From positions 83,512-147,511 of the forward strand of contig QCJK01000002.1 in the NCBI GenBank assembly GCA_003216075.1: a stretch of 64,000 bases of DNA, read 5' to 3'. Shown here one piece after another: positions 55,836 through 64,000 of the stretch. The translations under genes and the position numbers were made by a program. The notes beneath the pieces were generated by a model. That model did not search any database. It had not been told where the DNA came from and saw nothing but the letters and a program-made list of their open reading frames with translations. Every line of letters starts with the position of its first letter. The first letter of the stretch is position 1. Origin of the DNA: Prochlorococcus sp. AG-409-B05. Its GTDB lineage: Bacteria > Cyanobacteriota > Cyanobacteriia > PCC-6307 > Cyanobiaceae.

Positions 55836-56718
55836 TCACGACTATTGGTCGCTACTTGGCTTGAAGCCCGGTAGTAATTATGATCAATTAAAAAGAGCAT
55901 TTAGAAGAGAAGCAAGGAGATGGCATCCTGATTTAAATGGTAATGATGTTAATGCCGAGGAACGTTTTAAACTTGTCAATGAAGCTTATGCTGTTCTAAC
56001 CGATCCACGCCGTAAAGAAGCCTGGGAAAAATCATATTTGAATAATAACTTTAATGGTGATCAATTCTCTGAAGGCTTTCCCGATTTCGAAGACTATATA
56101 TCAGTAGTTTTGGGTTTAGAGACGAATGAAGACAATGAATACTTGGATGAATCTAATATACAAGATCAGGTATCTTGGCCTACCCCTGCAGAACAATCTA
56201 CTCAACCTCCGGTTCGGATTTATGAAGACATAGAAACAATATTAGAGTTAACTCCAGAAGAAGCACTTAATGGTTCAACTTTAGAATTAGAATTGAAAAA
56301 TGGGACTTTGGTTGAGATAAGAACCCCTCCATTTGCAGGAGATGGATGGCGATTAAGATTGGCTGGTGTAGCTCAAGGTGGAAAAGACCATTTTATGCAA
56401 TTGAGAGTTATGACTGACGAGGGTTTAAGGATAGATGGTTTGAGGGTTTTTTATCGCTTAGAGCTCTTTCCTCATGAGGCCGTTCTTGGTTGTGCAGTTG
56501 ATGTCCCTACATTGTCTGGCCCAGTAACCCTTCAAGTTCCACCTGAGTCATCAAGTGGAAGGATGCTTCGATTAAGAGGCAGGGGAATGGAACATGACGG
56601 AGAACGTGGAGATCAACTTGTGGAAATAATAGTTGTTATACCAGCAGATTTAAGTGATTCAGAAAGAGCTTTGTATTCAAGGCTTCAAGAGATTTCCTTA
56701 GACCCTGAAATTTCTTAA
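55819..56718 (+). CDS. dnaJ: DnaJ-type chaperone (class B, no zinc finger)
   Basis: 299 residues from the ATG at 55819, overlapping the dnaK end by 17 bases in another frame; a longer frame upstream lies within dnaK and is not used. The J-domain NHDYWSLLGLKPGSNYDQLK runs to RRWHPDLNGNDV (HPD intact) near residue 36. There is no Cys-rich zinc domain or clear G/F region; the two C-terminal beta domains have LELTPEEALNGSTLE and LRLAGVAQGGKDH. It should stimulate the adjacent DnaK. Confidence 0.92.
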   Translation: MTSTANHDYWSLLGLKPGSNYDQLKRAFRREARRWHPDLNGNDVNAEERFKLVNEAYAVLTDPRRKEAWEKSYLNNNFNGDQFSEGFPDFEDYISVVLGLETNEDNEYLDESNIQDQVSWPTPAEQSTQPPVRIYEDIETILELTPEEALNGSTLELELKNGTLVEIRTPPFAGDGWRLRLAGVAQGGKDHFMQLRVMTDEGLRIDGLRVFYRLELFPHEAVLGCAVDVPTLSGPVTLQVPPESSSGRMLRLRGRGMEHDGERGDQLVEIIVVIPADLSDSERALYSRLQEISLDPEIS

Positions 56719-56766
56719 TTGACCTACAATTGGATTACTTCAATTAAATTTTTTCATTTTATCAAA

Positions 56767-57183
56767 ATGCGGGTAAGTGTACTTCTATATGAATCTGAAA
56801 ATGATGGAGAGGGAATCCATTCTCTTGAGGTTAACGGAAAAACTATTGTTTTGATGTTTGAGAATCCAGATGACGCAGAACGATATTGCGGACTTTTAGA
56901 AGCACAAGATTTTCCTACACCGACTATAGAACAGATTGATCAAGAAGAAATTGAAAGTTTTTGTTTAGAGGCTGGTTACGAACCACGATTAGTAGAGAGT
57001 GGATTTGTACCAAAAAATGACGAAGATAGACTTTTAATAGCACCCCCTCAAACAAATCTTGATGTTGACAAGTGGCAAGAAGATAATCCTAATGATTCTA
57101 TAATTGACGAAACTAATATAGAGAAAAATCAGAACAAGTCAAAACTTGACCATATTCGCCAACGTCTAGAAGATTTACTTTAG
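56767..57183 (+). CDS. DUF3110 family protein
   Basis: 138 residues from the ATG at 56767 (MRVSVLLYESENDGEGIHSL), preferred over a TTG at 56719. VLMFENPDDAERYCGLLEAQ (about 32-51), then DQEEIESFCLEAGYEPRLVE, matches DUF3110, a cyanobacterial family of unknown role. Acidic tail with LDHIRQRLEDLL. Follows dnaJ and precedes murQ by 5 bases. Confidence 0.88.
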   Translation: MRVSVLLYESENDGEGIHSLEVNGKTIVLMFENPDDAERYCGLLEAQDFPTPTIEQIDQEEIESFCLEAGYEPRLVESGFVPKNDEDRLLIAPPQTNLDVDKWQEDNPNDSIIDETNIEKNQNKSKLDHIRQRLEDLL

Positions 57184-57188
57184 TAAAT

Positions 57189-58151
57189 ATGAAAAACTTT
57201 ATAAATCAGCCTAATCTTAAAACAACTGATAACAGGGGGGCTCTATTAACCGAACAAACAAATATTAAATCTATAGATTTAGATATACTTTCAACTACGG
57301 AATTGGTTTCACTTTTCTCTACTGAAGACCTTATCCCTCAAAAAGCCGTAGCAAATTCAATTTCAGAAATCGTCATTGCTATAGATTTAATTTCAAAAAG
57401 AATGAAGTCTGGAGGAAGGCTTTTTTATCTAGGAGCTGGAACTTCTGGACGGTTAGGTCTACTAGATGCAGCTGAATGTCCGCCAACCTTTTGTTCATCA
57501 CCAGATCTTGTTCAGGGTATTTTAGCCGGAGGAACAGCAGCTATTGAAAATAGCTCTGAAGGTTTGGAAGATATTGGCAGTCTTGGAATAGACGATTTAA
57601 AAGCTAGATGTTTTGACGGCAAAGACTGCTTAATTGGTATATCAGCTGGTGGTACAACACCTTACGTTAGGCATGCTTTGAAATACGCCAAAAGGATCAA
57701 TGCCTTAGTCGTCTCTATTACATGTGTTCCTAAGGATCAAATTAATATTGAATGCGATGTGGACATTAGATTATTGACAGGTCCAGAACTACTTACAGGT
57801 TCCACTAGGTTAAAAGCTGCTACAGCAACTAAAATGACACTCAATATTATATCGACCTCAGTAATGATTCGTTTAGGTAAGGTTTACCAAAACAGAATGA
57901 TAGATGTATCTATAACCAATCAGAAACTTTTAGATCGCGCGATAAGAATTCTCTCTGAGATTACAAATTTAAAGAGAAAAGAATCTCTAGCCCTATTAAA
58001 AAAAAGTAATGGGTCAATTAAGACGGCTATCGTTATGCACTCTTTAGACATAAATTTTGAAAAAGCAAATGATATCCTTCGCAAAAATAATAATAACCTT
58101 AGGGAAGTAATTAAATTTTCAAAAACTAAATTACCGATTAGAAATCATTGA
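57189..58151 (+). CDS. murQ: N-acetylmuramic acid 6-phosphate etherase
   Basis: 320 residues. SIS domain with FYLGAGTSGRLGLLDAAECP (about 79-98), TFCSSPDLVQGILAGG and catalytic Glu in NSSEGLEDIGS. Splits MurNAc-6-phosphate to GlcNAc-6-phosphate and lactate, recycling cell-wall fragments. ATG start. Confidence 0.95.
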   Translation: MKNFINQPNLKTTDNRGALLTEQTNIKSIDLDILSTTELVSLFSTEDLIPQKAVANSISEIVIAIDLISKRMKSGGRLFYLGAGTSGRLGLLDAAECPPTFCSSPDLVQGILAGGTAAIENSSEGLEDIGSLGIDDLKARCFDGKDCLIGISAGGTTPYVRHALKYAKRINALVVSITCVPKDQINIECDVDIRLLTGPELLTGSTRLKAATATKMTLNIISTSVMIRLGKVYQNRMIDVSITNQKLLDRAIRILSEITNLKRKESLALLKKSNGSIKTAIVMHSLDINFEKANDILRKNNNNLREVIKFSKTKLPIRNH

Positions 58152-58272
58152 CTTGTTTAAATTTCAAAGAAGAATAGATTTTATAAATTTGTCTTGGTAA
58201 CAAATTATTGATTGACTTATTCTTTATTCTATGCTCATATATTTATTGAATTCTATAGTTTATGCAGGAATT

Positions 58273-58710
58273 ATGACTATTGTAATAATGAACACAGATG
58301 TTGGCTCAATCCAAATTGAACTTTTTGATAATGATGCTCCAAATACAGTTGCTAATTTCAAAAAGCTTATAAATGAAGGATTTTATGATGGTCTTACCTT
58401 CCATCGTGTAATACAAGGTTTCATGGCTCAGGGTGGATGCCCAAACAGTAGGCCTGGATCGAAGGGGACAGCAGGAACTGGAGGTCCTGGCTATACAATT
58501 GATTGTGAAATCAATAAAAATAAACACGAAGCTGGTTCTCTATCAATGGCACATGCTGGTAAAAATACAGGTGGATCCCAGTTTTTTATAGTTCATGAGC
58601 CCCAGCCTCATTTAGATGGAGTACATACAGTATTTGGTCAGACTAAAGACATTAAAGTAGTTTTAGCAATTAAGAATGGTACCCTTATTAACAATGTTAG
58701 TGTTAAGTGA
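58273..58710 (+). CDS. Cyclophilin-type peptidyl-prolyl isomerase
   Basis: 145 residues from the ATG at 58273; a start fourteen codons earlier would add an unusual hydrophobic segment. Core motifs [15 protein letters not shown] (about 48-62), [19 protein letters not shown] (about 92-110) and [10 protein letters not shown] show the catalytic Arg and Phe residues. Cytosolic cyclophilin without a signal peptide. Confidence 0.93.
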   Translation: MTIVIMNTDVGSIQIELFDNDAPNTVANFKKLINEGFYDGLTFHRVIQGFMAQGGCPNSRPGSKGTAGTGGPGYTIDCEINKNKHEAGSLSMAHAGKNTGGSQFFIVHEPQPHLDGVHTVFGQTKDIKVVLAIKNGTLINNVSVK

Positions 58711-58740
58711 AAATTATAAAAAGTTATAAATATTATATAG

Positions 58741-60450
58741 TTAATTCCAGTATATTATAGTACCAGCACTATTACTATTTATATTCTTAAGTGGATGATA
58801 ATCTTTTTCTAGATAATTCTTGATAGAATTAGCTTTTGATATTGTATTTTGTGCTGGATGTTTAGCTTGTTCCTCATTATTTGTCTTAAATATACCAACT
58901 CTTATCGTAGCCTTCCAACTTACAATTTCAAACATAAATCTTTCAAGGGCGATGATTTCATTATCTGAAAGTTCTGTTCTTTTATTAGAGATTCCTATAT
59001 TCCATATTAGGCTTGGTTTTTCTAATAGTGCCAAAAGTCTATTTGAGTTGCTATTGCTATTGATTAATGTGAAATCAGAGAGTAATGCCTTGGCTATATC
59101 TTGCCTTTCGTTGAGTTGACTATTATCAATTATCCCATCCCAGAATATTATAATTGTGGCACCTAGTTTCCTAGAATTTTGATCCTGTTGATATCCATCA
59201 ATTAAATGTCCAAGTTTTCTTTTTTTAACTGCTAAATATTCCTTATTATAGTCTCCTGGGCATATAACCAAAGGTACCCTCTCTTCAACTTGTAAACCAT
59301 ATCCTCCTAAACCAGCAATCTTTCTTGGGTTGTTAGTTAATAATTTTAACCTATGTATTCCAAGGTCAGTTAATATTTGAGCTCCTACACCGTAGTTCCT
59401 CAAATCAGCTGGAAATCCTAATTTCTCATTTGCTTCTACGGTATCAAGTCCCGTGTCCTGCAAACTGTAAGCCTTTAATTTGTTTATAAGACCAATGCCT
59501 CTTCCCTCTTGTCTTAAATATACAACAACACCTTCACCTTCTATTTCGATTCTTGATAATGCGGCTTCAAGTTGAGGTCTACAGTCACATCTTAGGGAGC
59601 CGAAAGCATCGCCTGTAAGACATTCAGAATGCATTCTTACTAGTACTGGTTCCTTCAGAGCGCCAGGCTTACCTTTGATAAGAGCTACATGTTCAGTTTT
59701 ATCCAATTCATTTTTATATCCAATAGCAGTAAATCCACCAAATAAACTTGGCATCTTTGCCTCAGCCTTTCTATAAACAAATCTCTCATTCTCTAACCGA
59801 TACCTAATTAAATCTGCAATACTTATTAGTTTTAAATTCCAATTTTTAGCATATTCACTCAACTCAGGAAGCCTTGCCATTGAACCATTTGAATTTTGAA
59901 TTTCACATATAACTCCTGCAGGGGAAAGGCCAGCAAGTAAAGACAGATCGACTGCAGCTTCTGTATGGCCTGCTCTTTTCAATACACCGCCTTGACGAGC
60001 ACGGAGGGGAAATATGTGTCCTGGTCTTCTTAGATCAATAGGTTTTGTATCTTGGTTCAGGGCTACTTGTATCGTTCGTGCTCTGTCGTCAGCTGAAATA
60101 CCTGTTGATACACCATGTTCTGGCCCTGCATCGATACTTACAGTAAATGCTGTTTGATTTGCATCAGTATTTCTATCGACCATAAGAGGTAAATCCAATT
60201 GGTCTAAACGAGTGCCCTGCATTGCTAGGCAAATTAAACCTCTGGCTTCAGTCGCCATGAAATTTATTTGTTCTGGTGTGGCGAATTGAGCTGCACATAT
60301 GAGATCACCTTCGTTTTCTCGGCGTTCATCATCGACAACTACGACACATTCACCATTCCTTATGGCAGCAAGTGCGTCAGCTATGTCATCAAAATCGATT
60401 TTGACTGACTCTTGTCTAGGAGTTGAGGTCCTCAGGGTGCTAAAACTCAA
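58741..60450 (-). CDS. ribBA: Bifunctional 3,4-DHBP synthase/GTP cyclohydrolase II
   Basis: 569 residues. The RibB half contains [18 protein letters not shown] (about 38-55), [20 protein letters not shown]; the RibA half contains [20 protein letters not shown] (about 270-289; three zinc Cys), [20 protein letters not shown] and [11 protein letters not shown]. The last 165 residues form an extension, ordinary for cyanobacterial RibBA. Supplies both entry steps of riboflavin synthesis. ATG start, divergent from argC. Confidence 0.96.
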   Translation of the reverse strand: MSFSTLRTSTPRQESVKIDFDDIADALAAIRNGECVVVVDDERRENEGDLICAAQFATPEQINFMATEARGLICLAMQGTRLDQLDLPLMVDRNTDANQTAFTVSIDAGPEHGVSTGISADDRARTIQVALNQDTKPIDLRRPGHIFPLRARQGGVLKRAGHTEAAVDLSLLAGLSPAGVICEIQNSNGSMARLPELSEYAKNWNLKLISIADLIRYRLENERFVYRKAEAKMPSLFGGFTAIGYKNELDKTEHVALIKGKPGALKEPVLVRMHSECLTGDAFGSLRCDCRPQLEAALSRIEIEGEGVVVYLRQEGRGIGLINKLKAYSLQDTGLDTVEANEKLGFPADLRNYGVGAQILTDLGIHRLKLLTNNPRKIAGLGGYGLQVEERVPLVICPGDYNKEYLAVKKRKLGHLIDGYQQDQNSRKLGATIIIFWDGIIDNSQLNERQDIAKALLSDFTLINSNSNSNRLLALLEKPSLIWNIGISNKRTELSDNEIIALERFMFEIVSWKATIRVGIFKTNNEEQAKHPAQNTISKANSIKNYLEKDYHPLKNINSNSAGTIIYWN

Positions 60451-60503
60451 TTTCTATAATTCATTATCTACGGAAGTACGATCAGCCGACAGGAAAAATT
60501 TTT

Positions 60504-61610
60504 ATGCAAAGCACTCCCTTCAACCCTAATAGCAAGAATACGTGCAATGACGGACACAGGGTTGCGGTTGTAGGTGCTTCAGGGTACGGAGGTCTTCAAA
60601 CATTAAGGCTTCTTAGGGATCATCCTTTTTTTAAGATTACTTTCCTTGGAGGAGAACGTACTGCTGGGAAGAGATGGAGCGAATTATGCCCATATTTGAC
60701 CTTAGATCAAGACCCAGTTATTCAAGATCCTGATCCTTTGAAAATTTCGGAGGTTGCTGATTACGTAATTCTTTCATTGCCAAATGGAATTGCTTGTCAG
60801 CTTGTACCACAACTCCTAGAAAACAACGTTCGAATTATTGATCTATCAGCAGATTATAGATATAGATCATTGGATCAATGGAAACAAGTATATGTACATG
60901 AGTCAAATGCAAATGTACGTATTGATCATGATCTGTGTAAGGAGGCTATTTATGGTATTCCAGAATGGAATAGGAATTCAATAGCAAAAGCCCGGATTGT
61001 TTCTGCCCCAGGTTGTTTTCCCACCGCAAGCTTACTCCCTCTTCTTCCGTTTTTGAAACAAGGATTAATAGAAAATGAAGGGTTAATAATAGATGCTAAA
61101 ACTGGTACATCTGGGGGTGGACGTGACCCCAAGCAAAGCTTACTGCTAGCAGAAGCTTCTGAATCAATAACACCTTATGGAGTCGTAGGACATCGTCATA
61201 CGTCTGAAATCGAACAGGAAGCAAGTTTAATATCAGGTAAGTCAATACAACTTCAGTTCACTCCACATCTTGTTCCTATGGTCAGAGGATTATTAGTTAC
61301 TGTCTATGGAAGATTAAGAGATCCAGGTTTGACTGCAGAGGATTGCAATACTGTCCTTGAAGCTACGTATAGGGATGATCCATGTATCGAAGTTTTACCA
61401 GTTGGTACATACCCAGCAACTAAATGGGTAAGACATACTAATAAGGCATTACTTTCAGTTCAGGTAGACAAGAGAAATGGATGCCTAATTTTAATGTCAG
61501 CTATTGATAATTTGATGAAGGGACAAGCTTCGCAAGCAATTCAATGTCTTAATCTAATGTCAAACAATAAACCTGAACTAGGGCTTCCACTAGTATCCTA
61601 TTACCCATAA
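60504..61610 (+). CDS. argC: N-acetyl-gamma-glutamyl-phosphate reductase
   Basis: 368 residues. RVAVVGASGYGGLQTLRLLR (about 18-37) is the NADP loop, APGCFPTASLLPLLP carries the catalytic Cys (about 168-182), and TPHLVPMVRGLL and HRHTSEIEQ are substrate motifs. Third step of arginine synthesis. The stop adjoins the stop of purN on the other strand. ATG start. Confidence 0.96.
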   Translation: MQSTPFNPNSKNTCNDGHRVAVVGASGYGGLQTLRLLRDHPFFKITFLGGERTAGKRWSELCPYLTLDQDPVIQDPDPLKISEVADYVILSLPNGIACQLVPQLLENNVRIIDLSADYRYRSLDQWKQVYVHESNANVRIDHDLCKEAIYGIPEWNRNSIAKARIVSAPGCFPTASLLPLLPFLKQGLIENEGLIIDAKTGTSGGGRDPKQSLLLAEASESITPYGVVGHRHTSEIEQEASLISGKSIQLQFTPHLVPMVRGLLVTVYGRLRDPGLTAEDCNTVLEATYRDDPCIEVLPVGTYPATKWVRHTNKALLSVQVDKRNGCLILMSAIDNLMKGQASQAIQCLNLMSNNKPELGLPLVSYYP

Positions 61611-61611
61611 A

Positions 61612-62247
61612 TCATGCAATATCCCTCCATATTTTACCAGCTATTGAGATACCTAGAATAATTATCTTATGTTCTTGACATTGTATTCTTTTTAGAAGTG
61701 TATATTTATCATCTGTATCCAAGACTGGCACTGATGCTTGAATAATTATTGGCCCTGAGTCAATATCCTCTTCAACGAAGTGCACAGTACAGCCGGATAA
61801 TTTGACTCCACTCTTAATTGTTTGTTCTATTGCATCTTGACCTTTAAAACTTGGAAGAATTGATGGGTGGATGTTGATTATTCTGTGTGGAAATGCTTTT
61901 ATTAATTCTATTGATGAAATTCTCATCCATCCGGCCATAACGATACCCTCTACTAAATACTTATTAAAGTGAGAGACTATTTGTTTATCATAATCTATAC
62001 GATTGCTATAATCTCTATGATCAATAACCAAGTATGGTATATCATAATTTTTTGCGATATCTATGGCTTTACAGTTTTGATTGTTGACAATCAGTAATTG
62101 TATCCTTGCATCTAATTTCTTGCTTTCTATAGATTTTATAATAGCCAAAAAATTACTTCCTTTACCAGATGCAAGTATTCCTATCTTTAGTAGTGGGTCG
62201 AAGGTAGGTAGAGTTTTTGGTGAAGGCCAAATCAGTGAGGCCTGCAT
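61612..62247 (-). CDS. purN: Phosphoribosylglycinamide formyltransferase
   Basis: 211 residues. KIGILASGKGSNFLAIIKSI (about 21-40), IINIHPSILPSFKG (about 118-131; catalytic Asn and His) and HFVEEDIDSGPIIIQ are all present. Transfers formyl from 10-formyl-THF to GAR in purine synthesis. Slightly extended N-terminus. ATG start. Confidence 0.94.
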   Translation of the reverse strand: MQASLIWPSPKTLPTFDPLLKIGILASGKGSNFLAIIKSIESKKLDARIQLLIVNNQNCKAIDIAKNYDIPYLVIDHRDYSNRIDYDKQIVSHFNKYLVEGIVMAGWMRISSIELIKAFPHRIINIHPSILPSFKGQDAIEQTIKSGVKLSGCTVHFVEEDIDSGPIIIQASVPVLDTDDKYTLLKRIQCQEHKIIILGISIAGKIWRDIA

Positions 62248-62591
62248 ATCATTAACTTGAATTGACAGTTCTATTATACACTTTAAGCAAGTCTTTTTTT
62301 TTCATTTCATTATTATATGGAGATTATATTGAACATATCCATTAATAGCAGTAACTCGCATTCTTACTAATAAAATGATTTTATTTTACTTATAGCTTAT
62401 ATTAAGTTATTATCCTGACGACTAATAAGTTAGCTAAATTTGATATTGGAAGTTTATCTAATGAATTGAATTATGGATTTGATGTACCTAATCCAACATG
62501 AGACGAATAAAGGACTGCTCTAGCTGAATAAATTCTTTGTATAATTTCTGTTAGTAATTGTATGAAGCTGATAGTGACAACCAACTCAGAA
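62248..62591. other. purN-pgi divergent intergenic region
   Basis: AT-rich, no ORF of note. It must hold the two promoters. Confidence 0.5.
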
Positions 62592-64000
62592 ATGACACTC
62601 CCAGAATTTAGTCCTACTGATGAACAGTCACAGTGGAAGCGTTTCTGTGAACTACTTTGGTCAGAGGATGACCTAGGTATATGGTTGGATATAAGCAGAA
62701 TGCATTTCAAGCATTCTGACGTGCTCTCTTTAAAACCTAAGTTTGACAAGGCCTTTAAGGCAATGGATGATTTGGAGGGTGGATCAATTGCAAATATTGA
62801 TGAAAAAAGGAAGGTTGGTCACTACTGGCTCAGGAATCCTGAACTTGCGCCTTCTATTGAATTAAAGCGCTTTATTTCCAAGGAAATTAGACTTGTAGAA
62901 GAATTTGGGAAAGCAATTCTTAACGGTGATATCAAAACTTCAAGTCAATGTGTATTTACAAATGTTTTGTGGATTGGAATAGGTGGTAGTTCCCTCGGCC
63001 CTCGACTAATTGTAAACGCAATTAAGGAGATAGATAAGGGTATTAAGTTCGACTTTTTGGATAATATAGACCCTGATGGAATAGATAATATTCTAACAAC
63101 AATAGGTTCAAACCTCACTACTACATTATTTGTAGTTGTTAGTAAGTCAGGTGGAACACCAGAACCGAGGTTGGCAATGGATCAAGCCAGGAAAAGACTA
63201 GAAATGTGTGGTTGTAATTGGTCTGATCAAGCTGTTGCTATTACCATGCCAAATAGCAACTTAGATAATCAAGCTAAATCTCAAGGATGGTTAAATACAT
63301 TTTATATACATGATTGGGTTGGTGGAAGGACAAGTATAACTAGTTCAGTAGGTCTTCTAACGTGCGCTTTAATAGGTTCTGATCTTAGAGAATTTCTGGG
63401 CGGAGCATACTCAATGGACGAATTAACTAGGATACACAATATATACGATAACCCTTCAGCGCTATTAGCTTTATCTTGGTATTTTGCTGGTAATGCAAGA
63501 GGAGCCAGAGATATGGTAATACTTCCTTACCGTGACAGACTAGAAGTTTTTAGTCGTTATCTACAGCAATTAGTAATGGAGTCACTTGGAAAAAAATATG
63601 ATCGTAATGGTAATACAGTAAATCAAGGTCTTTCAGTCTATGGAAATAAGGGTTCTACAGATCAGCATGCTTATGTTCAGCAGTTGAGAGATGGACTTGA
63701 TAATTTCTTCGCTGTGTTTATTGAAGTATTATCAGACGATTGCTCAATCCAACCAGTTAATAATGAAGCTCCTAGTGATTATCTTTCCGGATTTTACCAA
63801 GGCACTAGAACAGCATTGACAGAATCAGGTCGTCAAAACCTAACCATTACATTGAGATCATTCAATACTAGGACTCTTGGAGCATTGATAGCTTTGTTTG
63901 AAAGGACCGTTGGTTTATATTCTGAATTGATCAATATTAATGCATACGACCAACCCGGAGTAGAAGCAGGCAAAAAAGCAGCATCAGAAATTTTAATTTT
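62592..64000 (+). CDS. pgi: Glucose-6-phosphate isomerase (3' partial)
   Basis: 469 codons visible and the frame is open at the window end. Start taken at the ATG at 62592 ([20 protein letters not shown]), as in marine homologs; an in-frame ATG at 62562 is alternative. SIS-fold motifs: [18 protein letters not shown] (about 120-137), [15 protein letters not shown] and [20 protein letters not shown]. Interconverts glucose- and fructose-6-phosphate in glycolysis, the pentose phosphate pathway and glycogen metabolism. Confidence 0.94.
   Translation, partial: MTLPEFSPTDEQSQWKRFCELLWSEDDLGIWLDISRMHFKHSDVLSLKPKFDKAFKAMDDLEGGSIANIDEKRKVGHYWLRNPELAPSIELKRFISKEIRLVEEFGKAILNGDIKTSSQCVFTNVLWIGIGGSSLGPRLIVNAIKEIDKGIKFDFLDNIDPDGIDNILTTIGSNLTTTLFVVVSKSGGTPEPRLAMDQARKRLEMCGCNWSDQAVAITMPNSNLDNQAKSQGWLNTFYIHDWVGGRTSITSSVGLLTCALIGSDLREFLGGAYSMDELTRIHNIYDNPSALLALSWYFAGNARGARDMVILPYRDRLEVFSRYLQQLVMESLGKKYDRNGNTVNQGLSVYGNKGSTDQHAYVQQLRDGLDNFFAVFIEVLSDDCSIQPVNNEAPSDYLSGFYQGTRTALTESGRQNLTITLRSFNTRTLGALIALFERTVGLYSELININAYDQPGVEAGKKAASEILI

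Noticed and set aside
62471..62749. 92-codon minus-strand frame
   Set aside because: Antisense to the start of pgi and without family or ribosome site.
1..64000. CRISPR array, insertion sequence with intact transposase, rRNA operon, RNase P or SRP RNA
   Set aside because: No regular spacer repeats, no transposase-like frame and none of the RNA signatures were seen in the window.

Overview
The window reads as chromosome of a low-light-type Prochlorococcus (marine picocyanobacterium). It is AT-rich and compact, with overlapping genes. The photosynthesis genes psaK, petN and psb29/thf1 are present, along with a high-light-inducible-like (Hli) protein and families typical of this group (DUF3104, DUF3110, DUF2499/DUF3593, DUF2103, Ycf19/YggT). 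A 6S RNA lies just after purK, as is known in cyanobacteria. The exact strain is not determined; a clade with the ggpS-ggtBCDA compatible-solute operon is indicated.

Layout. 1-4.0 kb is core: a 5'-truncated MidA-type methyltransferase, aroB, purK, 6S RNA. 4.0-7.4 kb is a small insertion bounded by two copies of the 3' end of the 6S RNA. It carries an unknown protein, a TPR-sulfotransferase and, beside the right repeat, an integrase N-terminal fragment; it looks like a decayed integrative element. 7.7-8.3 kb returns to small metabolic genes (rubredoxin, YjbQ). 8.4-14 kb is a variable, very AT-rich island with a TPR-SGNH protein and two glycosyltransferase-like proteins, probably for surface glycan. 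14-26.5 kb is a belt of short, mostly unrecognised genes with low coding density. It includes two small charged paralogs, a GIY-YIG-like protein, a tail-anchored repeat protein, an Hli-like protein, DUF3104, a MIF-family protein and two secreted proteins sharing a cysteine motif.

26.9-64 kb is dense core genome. It contains clpS, petN, thf1, clpP and ftsH (proteolysis and photosystem maintenance); a MacB-type permease, pyk and a MazG-like gene; ycf19, scpB and ilvA; dxs; and DUF2499-DUF3593-psaK. These are followed by the operon ggpS-ggtB-ggtC-ggtD-ggtA (glucosylglycerol synthesis and uptake), the genes IMPase-hisZ-htpG-rpmB, tRNA-Ser(GGA), pstCAB, dnaK-dnaJ-DUF3110-murQ-ppi, ribBA, argC, purN and a 3'-truncated pgi.

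The strongest unusual signal is the 6S-RNA-flanked insertion. Next come the repeat-bearing tail-anchored protein, the shared C-x5-Y-x2-C-I secreted motif and the TPR-SGNH/glycosyltransferase cluster. Several genes under 60 codons (rubredoxin, PetN, an Hli-like protein and other small proteins) were found by direct reading.
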